Notes under the pieces: model-generated | Database searches by the model: none | What the model was told of the DNA's origin: nothing | The model's input: only the letters and a program-made list of their open reading frames with translations | Shown: one piece after another, positions 10,950 to 22,557 of the stretch | Position numbering within the stretch: position 1 is the first letter of the stretch | Layout: each line of letters begins with the position of its first letter | Assembly: GCA_040954595.2 (NCBI GenBank) | Contig: CM082594.2 | Coordinates: forward strand, 1,736,001 to 1,800,000 | Reading direction: 5' to 3' | DNA length: 64,000 nt | From: Balanoglossus misakiensis | Lineage: Eukaryota; Hemichordata | Made by a program: the position numbers and the translations under genes

Positions 10950-12926
10950 CTGTAATGAAAACGTACAGAAGCTTATTGGGGCCAATTTCTAAAAAATAAA
11001 ATAAAAATAAAAATCTCGTAATTACGAGTTTTTATTCTCGTAATTACAAGTTTTTAATCACGTAATTATGAGAATCTCGTAATTACGAGATTTTGTGGGG
11101 AATGATTTCTCAAGATACGGCCGCAGGTTTATTGCGTTAAACACACGCGCGTCACTTGAATAACAGCGCGTCACCCGTTTTTTTTCCTGTTTTGTGGTGG
11201 CGACCACGACAAACTCGAACTGCTTCAGCTAGATATAAATCACTGGACACCGTCGTTGGAGCGCGTGATCAGTGACTGCATGAACAGTATACATGTGACA
11301 ATATTGATAAAACTATAAAACTGACCCTCCTTCCACCCTTGACGGGGAAAAATTAAAATAAAAATTCGCGTCGCAGCACCATTTTTTAAATAAAGGCCGG
11401 CCCAGAAACAATTCTGTATTTTGGTCGTACGTCGTTGGCAAAGCCCCTGAGTCGAACCCCCCCCCCCCAAAATAAAAAACAACAACTAGTATTACAAAAC
11501 CCTTGTGTTTCAATTTTGCAACAACCTATAGTTCCTCGGCTTATTTCTCCCCACAGTATGGGCGTTGTATTGTCGAAGTCGGGGGCGCCAGGCAAAATTT
11601 ATCTGGATAATCTTTGAAGCTCTCCCGTTCTTATTCAAATAATTTTATTGGGGAGATTCAGGAAGTTCCATCACAGATTCAAATATAGACAATTAATTTT
11701 GTTCAATAACATGGCTAATCATGGCAGAAATTGAAACACACAGAAAAAAGAAATGCATAAATTTGGTATTAGTGCATATGTGTAACTTTAAAAATCCAAT
11801 GTCATCATAAACGGGCTTCATCTGTACATTTTTCCTGTTCCTGTTTGCAATGACAAACGCAACAGGTACCTTCGAATTTTGACTTATGCATGGTGTCAGT
11901 ATTTCAGCGCGGTGAGGGCAACCTCACGATTTGCATCCTACACGAGGGATGGTAGTCTAGCATCCAGCCGTATTTCTCCACTTTGCTGAGCGGGCAAAAC
12001 AGGGCTAGAAACTAGACTAGAGGGATGGCGATCGTCTGGCTGCTTTCCGAAGTAGAACCGAAAAGGTCAAACTGACAAAGAGTGACACAAGTAAGATTGG
12101 TCTTACCACTGGCGGTTTCACACCGCTGACGGACATTCTCGTGTGGCCATTCTCTGGGACATGTGTGCGTCGCCATGACGTCATGCCTCCCACCAGTAGC
12201 GGGCATACAATATTCTGGCAGCCATATTTCATCCGGGTCAGGCACCTGTCTGCTGTCACCAAAGCATCTGTCTATGTAATCGTGACAGTCTTCCCGCACT
12301 AAGCATTCAGGCTCACAGCTACACATTGTATTTTCATAGTCTCTCAGCTTCACGGTGGCGATGCCGTTGCAAACAAGGCCGCTCGGCGTGAGGCACGAGT
12401 CCATACGAAATCCCGTGCTTGGATAACGGCACTGCAATGACTGTGCATCTATGTTGTAATACACAGGAGGTGGAGTTGGCGCGGCTGTGCGGCGTGACGT
12501 CACTGGCGGGCGGGAACCTGTTACTGTTGACGGTGAGAAGGGACCCGACGTTGTCGTTACGGTGTTCGTTTCTTGAGACTTTGGTTGAGCGGTTGTTGCC
12601 AAAGGTCTCACGTTGTCGAAAGAGGAGTCTTCAATCGTTGTCGACTGTAATGTTGGATGGATCGTCGCTAGATTTGAGGTTAGGCTGGGCCGGGATGTAG
12701 TGCTTCGTGGAGATATTGGCACGGTCTTCGTCTTGCTGGGGGTCTGTCGAGAGAGTTTTGTCAAAGGCGCGCTGCTCGTAAAATCCTGCTGTTTCCTGCT
12801 GGTCGTCATTACAGTGGATCTTGAGGACGTCGTTTCATAGCCCGTACCAGTTGCACGCGTCCATACCATCAACTGATCTCCGTTGATGATTAAAACCAAG
12901 CAGCAATAACACCAAACTGCCTTCAT
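8713..12926 (-). CDS. somatomedin-B-like / 7TM receptor (family B-like GPCR), two exons
   Basis: Join of exon 1 (12926-12107) and exon 2 (10949-8713): 3,057 bases, 1,018 codons plus stop. The 5' splice site reads AGTG/GTAAGA and the 3' site TTTCATTACAG/ATGCG. Both are phase 1, and the joined frame stays open, which strongly supports one gene. The product starts with a hydrophobic signal peptide (residues 1-17), a Ser/Thr/Pro-rich mucin-like stalk (about 24-155), then a Cys-rich segment with the somatomedin-B pattern CSCEPECLVREDCHDYIDRC (about 203-221). Two NINCAICNGV / NIHCAICNDV motifs follow in a long N-glycosylatable ectodomain. The 7TM domain is at about 771-1008, with LRT-PGK-like loop 1 (MRTRPGKIILNLAVALL), the TM3 Cys and the ECL2 Cys. 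I see no canonical GPS cleavage motif. It should act at the plasma membrane; the ligand is unknown. The frame ends ten residues after the TM7 motif NTLQG, which looks like a frameshift. Confidence 0.85.
10950..12106 (-). other. intron of the receptor gene
   Basis: 1,157 bp bounded by GT at 12106-12105 and AG at 10951-10950. It contains a cluster of CTCGTAATTACGAG palindromes near its 3' end, a poly-C run at about 11457-11468 and no recognisable domain in any frame. Confidence 0.75.
11015..11090. repeat. tandem CTCGTAATTACGAG palindromes
   Basis: Four copies at 11015-11028, 11037-11050, 11059-11072 and 11075-11090. The first and last are perfect palindromes and the middle two carry one or two changes. 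Spacing of about 22 bp between the first three. It lies within 70 bp of the 3' splice site of the receptor intron. Confidence 0.9.
12107..12926 (-). CDS. receptor exon 1: signal peptide, mucin-like stalk, SMB-like domain
   Basis: The ATG at 12926-12924 opens MKAVWCYCCLVLIINGDQLM, a good signal peptide, so this start is preferred. The exon encodes 273 residues plus one base. The frame also reads on past the splice site to 12012, but that extension is intronic and shows no domain. Threonine and serine are enriched before the Cys-rich part, as in heavily O-glycosylated stalks. Confidence 0.8.
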
Positions 12927-13632
12927 AATGAATGCGTCATTAAATCTGGAATAACACCCAGAAAGATTGATTTAAAAAAATAAGACAAAATTGACTTTGA
13001 TGATTTCTGAAGTAAAATTTGTCAGCCACATCACACCCCCGTCCAAAATCACACCACACCCGTAACGAATAAACAACCCGGTGTCCGTAATCGGCCACGC
13101 TATACATTAGAAGAGGCGTAAAACATATCAACGGAAGTAGCCAAAACTATGTGCAAACATAAACATATCATAACACCAACTTAAACATTTTACTATTATG
13201 TTTGACTCTGTTCAGTTTCAGTTCTTACAGTTACAGTCACATTTGGTATTTTGTAACACAACTTCAGCGGTAAATAACGAGACGCCGTGCACATCGCCGG
13301 GCGCGACAATTCCATGCTGAGAAACGTCGTCGAATTTTCCAGCTTTGATTTGACACGTACGTAAATGCATTTTAGTGTGCATACATTTGCGTGCCAAGCA
13401 AAGTCCGCATGCAGTGTTGAACATATACTTACCACAATTGAGAACAAGTCTCTCGGACAGTCAGTTGCCTGATATACCTGAGTTAGTGGCTTGTTGATTG
13501 CTCCCACAAAATCTTCCCTCAAAATATTCGTAAGCTTTGGTGACAGATTCGATGTATATATATGTTGGTATATGATTAAAATGATTGGTCTCCAAGGTTG
13601 TGTTTTACGTATGCGCTTCCTAAGATATCGAA
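12927..13632. other. upstream region of the receptor gene
   Basis: Contains the 5' flank of the minus-strand receptor gene. No TATA box or start site can be assigned. A minus-strand frame at 13196-13636 has a good splice donor (GTG/GTAAGT near 13435) but no recognisable domain. Confidence 0.35.
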
Positions 13633-13690
13633 CCAATAGAAATCACTGTCACCAACCATCGGCTAGCCAATAGAAATCGTTGTCACCAAC
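13633..13690. repeat. 34-bp direct repeat, two copies
   Basis: CCAATAGAAATCACTGTCAC at 13633 recurs as CCAATAGAAATCGTTGTCAC at 13667. Confidence 0.8.
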
Positions 13691-13782
13691 TTTATAGTTA
13701 CATAAATTCGTACAGCGCATGCGTAAAACTTTTGTTGACGGAAAATCAACAGGTAAAATGTCACTTCTGCCGGTTATTCATT

Positions 13783-13945
13783 TTGGCGATTTTTTCATTC
13801 TCGAGTCTACAAGTCGGATGGAAGTTGTGTGTTGTTGAACATTAATTCACTTTACATGTATATCCACATGTACGTTAGCATAAACGGTGACTTGTATCAA
13901 ATATAATTAATGAAAAAAGGGCAGCGAGGGAGAGACTTTGTCCCT
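13783..13945. mobile_element. solo end of a TTAA-type MITE
   Basis: About 120 bp resembles the right inner arm of the element at 6115-7192 (GGATGGAAGTTGTGTGT, then TTGAACATTAATTCACT, then ACTTGTATCAAA). The terminus reads GGGAGAGACTTTGTCCCT and is followed by TTAA at 13946-13949. The partner end is not found nearby, so the left boundary is approximate. Confidence 0.5.
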
Positions 13946-14398
13946 TTAATCCTACATGCATTACAGGGATACCTCCAACTCTATAGTCGACACCATTTTC
14001 AATGTGTTGTCTCAATGTTTTGTCTCAGCATTCTCAAAACTTAATGTAATAGATATATGAAAGTTTACATTTATTGAATGTTTATGGTCAGTAATACAAT
14101 CACAATAATCATCAAATGAAGCAACATGCCATCTTCATGAAATCACCAGTGTGTGCACGTGTACATCTAGAACATGGAGTAGTGGCGAGTTTGCATACGA
14201 AGATCATCTAGTACTGCATGTTAATGCCAATAAGCTAGGTGCCCTGTTTCTACAGAAACCAGACTCGCCGGTGTCGACGCAGTAAAGTTAAGTCAGTGAG
14301 TGTGCACGTGTACAACAAATTAGAGCCGGGATGTATTTGGAGGTTAATACAGACGAGTGATGAAGAGCAAAAGTGATTTTCTCCGCTGACGTGTTTAA

Positions 14399-14670
14399 GG
14401 GCCTGGTCAGAACTAACAGGGGGGGGGGGGACGTTAGATAAACCAGTCAATGATTGAAAGGTGTTGATGAATGAAGGGGGTGGGTGGAAAAAAAATGAAT
14501 TATAAAGGGTTCTCAAAACATTTTCGGTGTCATCCTTGCACAAAAATTAGTGATCCTCCCCCTGACTCATGCCCAAAATGCAGCGGCCCTCCCCCAAACT
14601 GTTGCATGAAAAATGGTGACCCTCCCCCCAATCGCACCAGCCCCCCCCCCTGTTAATTCTGACCAGTTCC
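14399..14670. mobile_element. 272-bp MITE with TAA target duplication (Harbinger-like)
   Basis: TAA flanks both ends (14396-14398, 14671-14673). The termini are inverted: GGGCCTGGTCAGAACTAACA on the left, GGAACTGGTCAGAATTAACA read inward from the right, each followed by a run of about ten G. A 3-bp TWA duplication and GGG-type ends fit PIF/Harbinger MITEs. The inside has three ~33-bp degenerate repeats containing CCCTCCCCC. No protein is encoded. Confidence 0.75.
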
Positions 14671-14673
14671 TAA

Positions 14674-16212
14674 TAATCACGTGAAGTAAAATTTACCGAG
14701 AGCGCGCATTGAAACGGCTTAGGGCTGAGAGATAAAAAATAATTTGTTTCGAAGGTGCACACGATTCAGACCCGAGGGTACTGGTCCATCTCTGGAAGAG
14801 ATGTAATCACCATTTGTGAGAGTAATCAACCAAATGGGACAGTTCTTCTCCCAGCCTTGAATTTCCGAAAATCTCAACGGCTTTCTTCATTTTAAATGGA
14901 GGGTGTGGCCGGTTTCAAAGCGCGTCTGCTTTGAACTGGCTGCTGGTGGATCATCGTGGTGTTCCCGGAGGAAATTCTCGAGACTTGAATATACTTTCGA
15001 GTTTCCTGTATACGCAGATATTCATGCAAATTAGGGTTCATTTTCCTGTGGGGGAAAATGCACCGGCTGTCTAAGTAGCGTCATTTAAGCGATTACGGTG
15101 GCGAGAGGAGACTTTAATAGACATGGTGAGGCATCGATATTGTGACGTTTCATCGTGACGGCGTATACACCGCCCTGGGTGAACTGTCAGTTAATACAAC
15201 TATCACAGTGTTGGCATATGAAACCTGTGCGGGTTAAAAATACGAACAGTTCAACATTTAGTATGTATAGAAACTGTACTGCTACTAAAGTCAACCATAG
15301 TTTTAAATGGAACATTTCTTTTTTTCGTTGAAACGAACAACGGAAGTCTGTTTCCGCCACACACGAAAATCACCCATTAATTTCAAGTATTTTTGGCTTT
15401 GCCATCTTTGCACTATCGCCTTGCAATGATTTTATCTACATCAGCGATGTAGTTTTTCTACCTGAAAATCGAAGAAAACTACATATTTCGGGGTCATCTG
15501 TTGGTACAAAAAGTTTTTTCATAATTTTCATGCATTAGGCCAGAGAGAATAAAAATCTTGTTCATCGGATTTTTGGACCAAGTTCCAGGAGCGGCGAGCG
15601 AATATTTTTTTTAGGCTGAAGGTAAATGCGGTTCTCTGGCATATTTGCATAGATGCAGACAGGGCGAGATAATTGTTTCCCTTTTTACCGGAAATATCTC
15701 AGACAAAAACACTGATACATGTACTTGTAACTGAATTCAATACTATATTTCCCAACAATAACATAGGCCATTACATTTACAGTTGGTGTTAATTTTCACA
15801 ACATATTCTGGCCACCAGCGCCAGTACTAAGACTTTGGAACGCGGAAGTAGAATATTTGCCTAGATCCAAATTTTTTTTTTCCAAATCAGCCAAAGTAGA
15901 AGCGGCGATTCCAATGAACAATTTATTTTTTCTTCCTGTCCTTACCTGTGTTTTTTTCTTTTTTTTATCTTCCTATTAACCTTTGCGTGCTTAAATAAAG
16001 ACACGCGATTTCAGTATTTTCGATATTGGAAGGGTGTACCCACCATAATAGCCCAACGACTCTGATATATAGAGTCGGAAATGATCACATCACAGCAGAA
16101 AAGCAGAGGAAGGTCGCCCGTGGTGGTCATTCATACATACATTTTGTGTAGTAATTACTTATCTCAAGGTAACTCCCGTAATCCCCTTAGGACATAACCT
16201 CTTCTTGTCGAA
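14674..16212. other. intergenic, nothing recognised
   Basis: No supported gene or RNA. Small features only: a hairpin CGACTCT...AGAGTCG near 16058-16078 and several T-runs. Confidence 0.45.
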
Positions 16213-16297
16213 CACGTGATCCTGAAGTCATTGACCAATAGCACAGTGACTAAGCACGTGATTCTGAAGTCATTGACCAACAATATCACAATGACTA
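16213..16297. repeat. 42-bp direct repeat, two copies
   Basis: CACGTGATCCTGAAGTCATT at 16213 recurs with few changes at 16255 (CACGTGATTCTGAAGTCATT), each followed by GACCAA and a CACARTGACT end. Confidence 0.85.
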
Positions 16298-16323
16298 CTC
16301 TCTCTCTCTCTCTCTCTCTCTCT

Positions 16324-16366
<43 letters not shown>

Positions 16367-16402
16367 CCTCCCTCCCTCACCCCACTCTCTCTCTCTCTCT
16401 CT
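16297..16402. repeat. (CT)n / polypyrimidine microsatellite
   Basis: CT repeats interrupted by a C11 run at about 16324 and CCCT repeats near 16360. Confidence 0.95.
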
Positions 16403-16516
16403 GATGCAGGCGAGAGGGTCATTTAAGACATGTACAAAAGACTATTAATGTCATGAAAACCGCGCTTCTATTACCGTCAACTGAATCCCACCACAAGACA
16501 AGTGCTCGATTGAAAC

Positions 16517-16664
16517 ATGTATGTATGTATGTATGTATGTATGTATGTATGTATGTATGTATGTATGTATGTATGTATGTATGTATGTATGTATGTATGT
16601 ATGTATGTATGTAGGTATGTATGTATGTATGTATGTATGTATGTATGTATGTATGTATGTATGT
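16517..16664. repeat. (ATGT)n microsatellite, 37 units
   Basis: 148 bp of ATGT with one T-to-G interruption near 16614. The long MYVC or IHTY reading frames across it are products of the repeat. Confidence 0.98.
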
Positions 16665-17029
16665 CTTGAAATTGAAGAAAGTACTCAGATTTTAGCATGG
16701 TTCTCACTCACATGAATGCTGGCATCTGTGTTGACAGGTAGACCACAATATTGCGTGGTGGCTTGCTGGGAATAAACGTTGTCTCCTCTGAACAGTTGCC
16801 ACAGATAAACAGGCCCACAGCAGATGAGTTGATTTCAGCAGGTGGCACTCCCCTTTTGAATGCTGGCATCTGTGTTGACAACGCGGATCCACTTCTCTGG
16901 CATATGTGTCAGCATCATGTTGCAGACAAGTTGTGTACTGTTTTTCTGGGTGAAGAAATGAAATTGACATCATTGGTAAATCTAAAACGGACTGGTTACT
17001 CCACTGAAATTCAGCCTAAGTCTGTGTGA

Positions 17030-17491
17030 TACGCAACTCAGACCAACTCAGCTCAGCTCACATGGCGCGTTGAATTAATCATTCGTTTGCCAGACGGCCT
17101 TATTTGACCCCCCCCCCCCTTGTTTACATGGCCTGTGAGGGCGTACTTTACGCGTTAATTTCTGGCAAGGCCTTCCAACCCTCAGTGGTGATCTCTTCAC
17201 AGCTGTATTACGCTAGCTGTTTTAAAAGAACAGTGTCTTCTAAAATAAATCTAGATTGTTCCTTATGAATAAAATCTCAACGAGACAAAACTCATTCAAA
17301 AGGGTTGTCTATAGGCTACTTTCAAATTGGACATTTCGTTAATACAGTCAGAAACAGTGTTAATTTTAAAATGTTTGGGCCGGCTGCATTGTCAATAACA
17401 CTGAGATTACCCACGCGCCGCAAATTATTGATGAAAGCGTTTCAACTGCAGGGTCACACAATACATATCAAATGAGAAGATGATTACTCAC
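17030..17491. other. probable intron of the His-Me finger gene
   Basis: No domain is seen; it follows the donor site at 17491 on the minus strand. A C10 run occurs at about 17108. Confidence 0.35.
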
Positions 17492-17788
17492 CTTAGGCAC
17501 CTGGGTTCGTGGTGACACTCCCCTTTTGGGGAGCGAAAGCACGTCTTTCGTGAAATGTTTTGGGGTCGCATTTCCTGGACAATTTGCTCTGGGCGGATGC
17601 ATAGCTTTTCGTTGCAAAGATGAGAACACTCCAACTGCCTGCCCACCAATTGCACCCCGTTAATTAGGAGTGCAATGTGCTGGACATAGGCGGTTAGAGT
17701 GTTCTCATCTTTGAACGTAATTGAGCCATAGCCGTTACGACAAGCTGCACCCGTCCAGAGCACACAGTCGCCGGAAACGCGACTCCTT
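17492..17788 (-). CDS. exon of a zinc-binding His-Me finger (homing endonuclease-like) protein
   Basis: The minus strand reads a compact domain with GDCVLWTGAACRNGYGSI, then SHLCNEKLCIRPEQI, then NISRKTC ... KGECHHEPRCL. This matches the zinc-binding loop region of His-Me finger endonucleases: an SHLC-x-x-x-x-C core, a His/Gln before the Glu-rich segment, N-x-x-R-x-x-C and a final C-x-H-x-x-x-x-C. An acceptor (TTTACAG at 17795-17789) and a donor (AAG/GTGAGT after 17492) bound it exactly. The exon is 297 bp and symmetric (phase 2 at both ends). The usual PEHI-type His is Gln here (RPEQI), which may affect activity. Neither the upstream nor the downstream exon could be identified. The upstream side is replaced by 5S array DNA 40 bp away, so the gene may be cut off. 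Confidence 0.7.
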
Positions 17789-18324
17789 CTGTAAATTCAT
17801 CATCGTTGGAAAACGAATATAACAGTCATATCTTTTAGACCATCCTCTGTTTATTAGCCCCCTATTGCAATTAATTACCGTCCCTATCTTATATTGGAGG
17901 GAACGGGTTTGTCTTGGCATGTTATGCAAAACACTTGAAAGATGAATTTTTTAAAAAAAAAATGACGTTTATGACATACAGATGTAACCGACCCCATAAG
18001 GTCCCAATGATATATATTTACATCATACACCAAATTGGACTTAAAAACCAAAAATTGAAAGCCGCTGGAGTTTCTGCGACTATGAACTCAACGTAAGCTG
18101 GACACTACTCACTCCGAGCCCGACCTGGTAATTTGTATGTTGTCCATCGAGCGCCTATAGCTTAGACCTATACAGGAGAGAACGGTTTATGAAGTTATGT
18201 TCAACAAATATATATGATCATGGAATTAGAGAATTTGGAGAAAAAAAATATAATTAAAAATGGACGTTTACGATGACAAAAAGGAAGACTGTTTAATGCA
18301 AAAGTTAAGAAAAAGGAAAAATTC

Positions 18325-18444
18325 AAGGCTACGGCACGTGGTATTCCCAGGCGGTCACCCATCCAAGTACTAACCACGCCCAACGCACCTTAACTTCGGT
18401 GATCGGACGAGAACCGGTGTATTCGACGTGGTATGGCCGTAGGC
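18325..18444 (-). rRNA. 5S ribosomal RNA (block 1, copy 1)
   Basis: Component of the large ribosomal subunit, transcribed by RNA polymerase III with TFIIIA. 120 nt, beginning GCCTACGGCCATACCACGTC and ending GCCGTAGGCTT in the family consensus. Visible internal control region: box A around 50-64 (AGTTAAGCTGCGTTG), IE near 67-72 and box C at 80-97 (TGGATGGGTGACCGCCTG). A TATA-like TTAATAAT lies about 30 bases upstream, and a T5 terminator starts a few bases after the 3' end. This copy differs from the array consensus by C57G, inside box A, and G117C, which weakens the terminal stem, so activity is uncertain. Confidence 0.95.
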
Positions 18445-19383
18445 AAACACTGCTTGAATTTCTACAATTATTAAGCAAACGGAAGCTTCACTAACACATA
18501 GGCGTACACACAGAGCACGCGGCACGATAATTGTGTGCGTGGCCAGCTGATTGACCATATAATTTATATGGGAGAGAGCGGTTTTGTCTTGTTATATCCT
18601 ACAAAAAGTGACCATATTAAAGTGGAGAAATAATGACCTGATAATTTGTGTGGCCGATCGACTGTCCCTATCTAAGGCCTATATTGGTATGTTATGCAAG
18701 ACACACTATTCGAAATAACGCCTGTCCGACAGTCCGAGACTGGTTGTTTTTCCATCAGACTGATAGTAAAAAAGTTACCAGTCCGGCGGACAGGTTGAAT
18801 TTAGCGTGGAGTTGACTTGTTTGCGGTATCATAGACGTACGTGACCCCATCGTGACCCTGGCTGTCCGGGATAGCACCACCAACGATATCTTTTAGACCA
18901 TCCTCTGTTTATTAGCCCCCTATTGCAATTAATTACCGTCCCTATCTTATATTGGAGGGAACGGGTTTGTTTTGGCATGTTATGCAAAACACTTGAAAGA
19001 TGAATTTTTAAAAAAAAAAATGGCGTTTATGACATACAGATGTAACCGACCCCATAAGGTCCCAATGATATATATTTACATCATACACCAAATTGGACTT
19101 AAAAACCAAAAATTGAAAGCCGCTGGAGTTTCTGCGACTATGAACTCAACGTAAGCTGGACACTACTCACTCCGAGCCCGACCTGGTAATTTGTATGTTG
19201 TCCATCGAGCGCCTATAGCTTAGACCTATACAGGAGAGAACGGTTTATGAAGTTATGTTCAACAAAAATATATGATCATGGAATTAGAGAATTTGGACGA
19301 AAAAAAATATAATTAAAAATGGACGTTTACGACGACAAAAAGGAAGACTGTTTAATGCAAAAGTTAAGAAAAAGGAAAAATTC

Positions 19384-19503
19384 AAGCCTACGGCACGTGG
19401 TATTCCCAGGCGGTCACCCATCCAAGTACTAACCACGCCCAACGCAGCTTAACTTCGGTGATCGGACGAGAACCGGTGTATTCGACGTGGTATGGCCGTA
19501 GGC
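19384..19503 (-). rRNA. 5S ribosomal RNA (block 1, copy 2)
   Basis: 120 nt and identical to the array consensus, with intact box A, IE, box C and T5 terminator. Predicted functional. Confidence 0.97.
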
Positions 19504-20440
19504 AAACACTGCTTGAATTTCTACAATTATTAAGCAAACGGAAGCTTCACTAACACATAGGCGTACACACAGAGCACGCGGCACGATAATTGTGTGCGTG
19601 GCCAGCTGATTGACCATATAATTTTTATGGGAGAGAGCGGTTTTGTCTTGTTATATCCTACAAAAAGTGACCATATTAAAGTGGAGAAATAATGACCTGA
19701 TAATTTGTGTGGCCGATCGACCGTCCCTATCTAAGGCCTATATTGGTATGTTATGCAAGACACACTATTCGAAATAACGCCTGTCCGACAGTCCGAGACT
19801 GGTTGTTTTTCCATCAGACTGATAGTAAAAAAGTTACCAGTCCGGCGGACAGGTTGAATTTAGCGTGGAGTTGACTTGTTTGCGGTATCATAGACGTACG
19901 TGACCCCATCGTGACCCTGGCTGTCCGGGATAGCACCACCAACGATATCTTTTAGACCATCCTCTGTTTATTAGCCCCCTATTGCAATTAATTACCGTCC
20001 CTATCTTATATTGGAGGGAACGGGTTTGTCTTGGCATGTTATGCAAAACACTTGAAAGATGAATTTTTTTTAAAAAAATGACGTTTATGACATACAGATG
20101 TAACCGACCCCATCAGGTCCCAATGATATATATTTACATCATACACCAAATTGGACTTAAAAACCAAAAATTGAAAGCCGCTGGAGTTTCTGCGACTATG
20201 AACTCAACGTAAGCTGGACACTACTCACTCCGAGCCCGACCTGGTAATTTGTATGTTGTCCATCGAGCGCCTATAGCTTAGACCTATACAGGAGAGAACG
20301 GTTTATGAAGTTATGTTCAACAAAAATATATGATCATGGAATTAGAGAATTTGGAGAAAAAAAATATAATTAAAAATGGACGTTTACGACGACAAAAAGG
20401 AAGACTGTTTAATGCAAAAGTTAAGAAAAAGGAAAAATTC

Positions 20441-20560
20441 AAGCCTACGGCACGTGGTATTCCCAGGCGGTCACCCATCCAAGTACTAACCACGCCCAAC
20501 GCAGCTTAACTTCGGTGATCGGACGAGAACCGGTGTATTCGACGTGGTATGGCCGTAGGC
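20441..20560 (-). rRNA. 5S ribosomal RNA (block 1, copy 3)
   Basis: 120 nt consensus sequence. The upstream flank carries the unit-c marker GCAAACGTAAGC. Confidence 0.97.
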
Positions 20561-21498
20561 AAACACTGCTTGAATTTCTACAATTATTAAGCAAACGTAA
20601 GCTTCACTAACACATAGGCGTACACACAGAGCACGCGGCACGATAATTGTGTGCGTGGCCAGCTGATTGACCATATAATTTATATGGGAGAGAGCGGTTT
20701 TGTCTTGTTATATCCTACAAAAAGTGACCATATTAAAGTGGAGAAATAATGACCTGATAATTTGTGTGGCCGATCGACCGTCCCTATCTAAGGCCTATAT
20801 TGGTATGTTATGCAAGACACACTATTCGAAATAACGCCTGTCCGACAGTCCGAGACTGGTTGTTTTTCCATCAGACTGATAGTAAAAAAGTTACCAGTCC
20901 GGCGGACAGGTTGAATTTAGCGTGGAGTTGACTTGTTTGCGGTATCATAGACGTACGTGACCCCATCGTGACCCTGGCTGTCCGGGATAGCACCACCAAC
21001 GATATCTTTTAGACCATCCTCTGTTTATTAGCCCCCTATTGCAATTAATTACCGTCCCTATCTTATATTGGAGGGAACGGGTTTGTCTTGGCATGTTATG
21101 CAAAACACTTGAAAGATGATTTTTTTTTTTAAAAAATGACGTTTATGACATACAGATGTAACTGACCCCATAAGGTCCCAATGATATATATTTACATCAT
21201 ACACCAAATTGGACTTAAAAACCAAAAATTGAAAGCCGCTGGAGTTTCTGCGACTATGAACTCAACGTAAGCTGGACACTACTCACTCCGAGCCCGACCT
21301 GGTAATTTGTATGTTGTCCATCGAGCGCCTATAGCTTAGACCTATACAGGAGAGAACGGTTTATGAAGTTATGTTCAACAAATATATATGATCATGGAAT
21401 TAGAGAATTTGGAGAAAAAAAATATAATTAAAAATGGACGTTTACGACGACAAAAAGGAAGACTGTTTAATGCAAAAGTTAAGAAAAAGGAAAAATTC

Positions 21499-21618
21499 AA
21501 GGCTACGGCACGTGGTATTCCCAGGCGGTCACCCATCCAAGTACTAACCACGCCCAACGCACCTTAACTTCGGTGATCGGACGAGAACCGGTGTATTCGA
21601 CGTGGTATGGCCGTAGGC
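21499..21618 (-). rRNA. 5S ribosomal RNA (block 1, copy 4)
   Basis: 120 nt with C57G and G117C, the same pair as copy 1. It is the second-trimer counterpart of copy 1. Confidence 0.95.
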
Positions 21619-22557
21619 AAACACTGCTTGAATTTCTACAATTATTAAGCAAACGGAAGCTTCACTAACACATAGGCGTACACACAGAGCACGCGGCACG
21701 ATAATTGTGTGCGTGGCCAGCTGATTGACCATATAATTTATATGGGAGAGAGCGGTTTTGTCTTGTTATATCCTACAAAAAGTGACCATATTAAAGTGGA
21801 GAAATAATGACCTGATAATTTGTGTGGCCGATCGACTGTCCCTATCTAAGGCCTATATTGGTATGTTATGCAAGACACACTATTCGAAATAACGCCTGTC
21901 CGACAGTCCGAGACTGGTTGTTTTTCCATCAGACTGATAGTAAAAAAGTTACCAGTCCGGCGGACAGGTTGAATTTAGCGTGGAGTTGACTTGTTTGCGG
22001 TATCATAGACGTACGTGACCCCATCGTGACCCTGGCTGTCCGGGATAGCACCACCAACGATATCTTTTAGACCATCCTCTGTTTATTAGCCCCCTATTGC
22101 AATTAATTACCGTCCCTATCTTATATTGGAGGGAACGGGTTTGTTTTGGCATGTTATGCAAAACACTTGAAAGATGAATTTTTAAAAAAAAAAATGGCGT
22201 TTATGACATACAGATGTAACCGACCCCATAAGGTCCCAATGATATATATTTACATCATACACCAAATTGGACTTAAAAACCAAAAATTGAAAGCCGCTGG
22301 AGTTTCTGCGACCATGAACTCAACGTAAGCTGGACACTACTCACTCCGAGCCCGACCTGGTAATTTGTATGTTGTCCATCGAGCGCCTATAGCTTAGACC
22401 TATACAGGAGAGAACGGTTTATGAAGTTATGTTCAACAAAAATATATGATCATGGAATTAGAGAATTTGGACGAAAAAAAATATAATTAAAAATGGACGT
22501 TTACGACGACAAAAAGGAAGACTGTTTAATGCAAAAGTTAAGAAAAAGGAAAAATTC

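Noticed and set aside
11440-11470. GGTTCGACTC-like T-arm on the minus strand, possible tRNA
   Set aside because: Next to a long C-run; no acceptor stem, D-arm or anticodon arm could be folded.
13196-13636. 146-residue minus-strand frame with a good splice donor near 13435
   Set aside because: Contains a short DCPRDL stretch reminiscent of the receptor ectodomain, but no acceptor, no matching phase and no domain. Too weak to call an exon.
16521-16715. ORFs of repeated MYVC or IHTY residues
   Set aside because: Direct translation of the ATGT microsatellite.
16704-17029. Overlapping ORFs on both strands upstream of the His-Me exon
   Set aside because: No recognisable domain on either strand. 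A shared ACTCCCCTTTTG stretch with the His-Me exon is too short to support a second copy.
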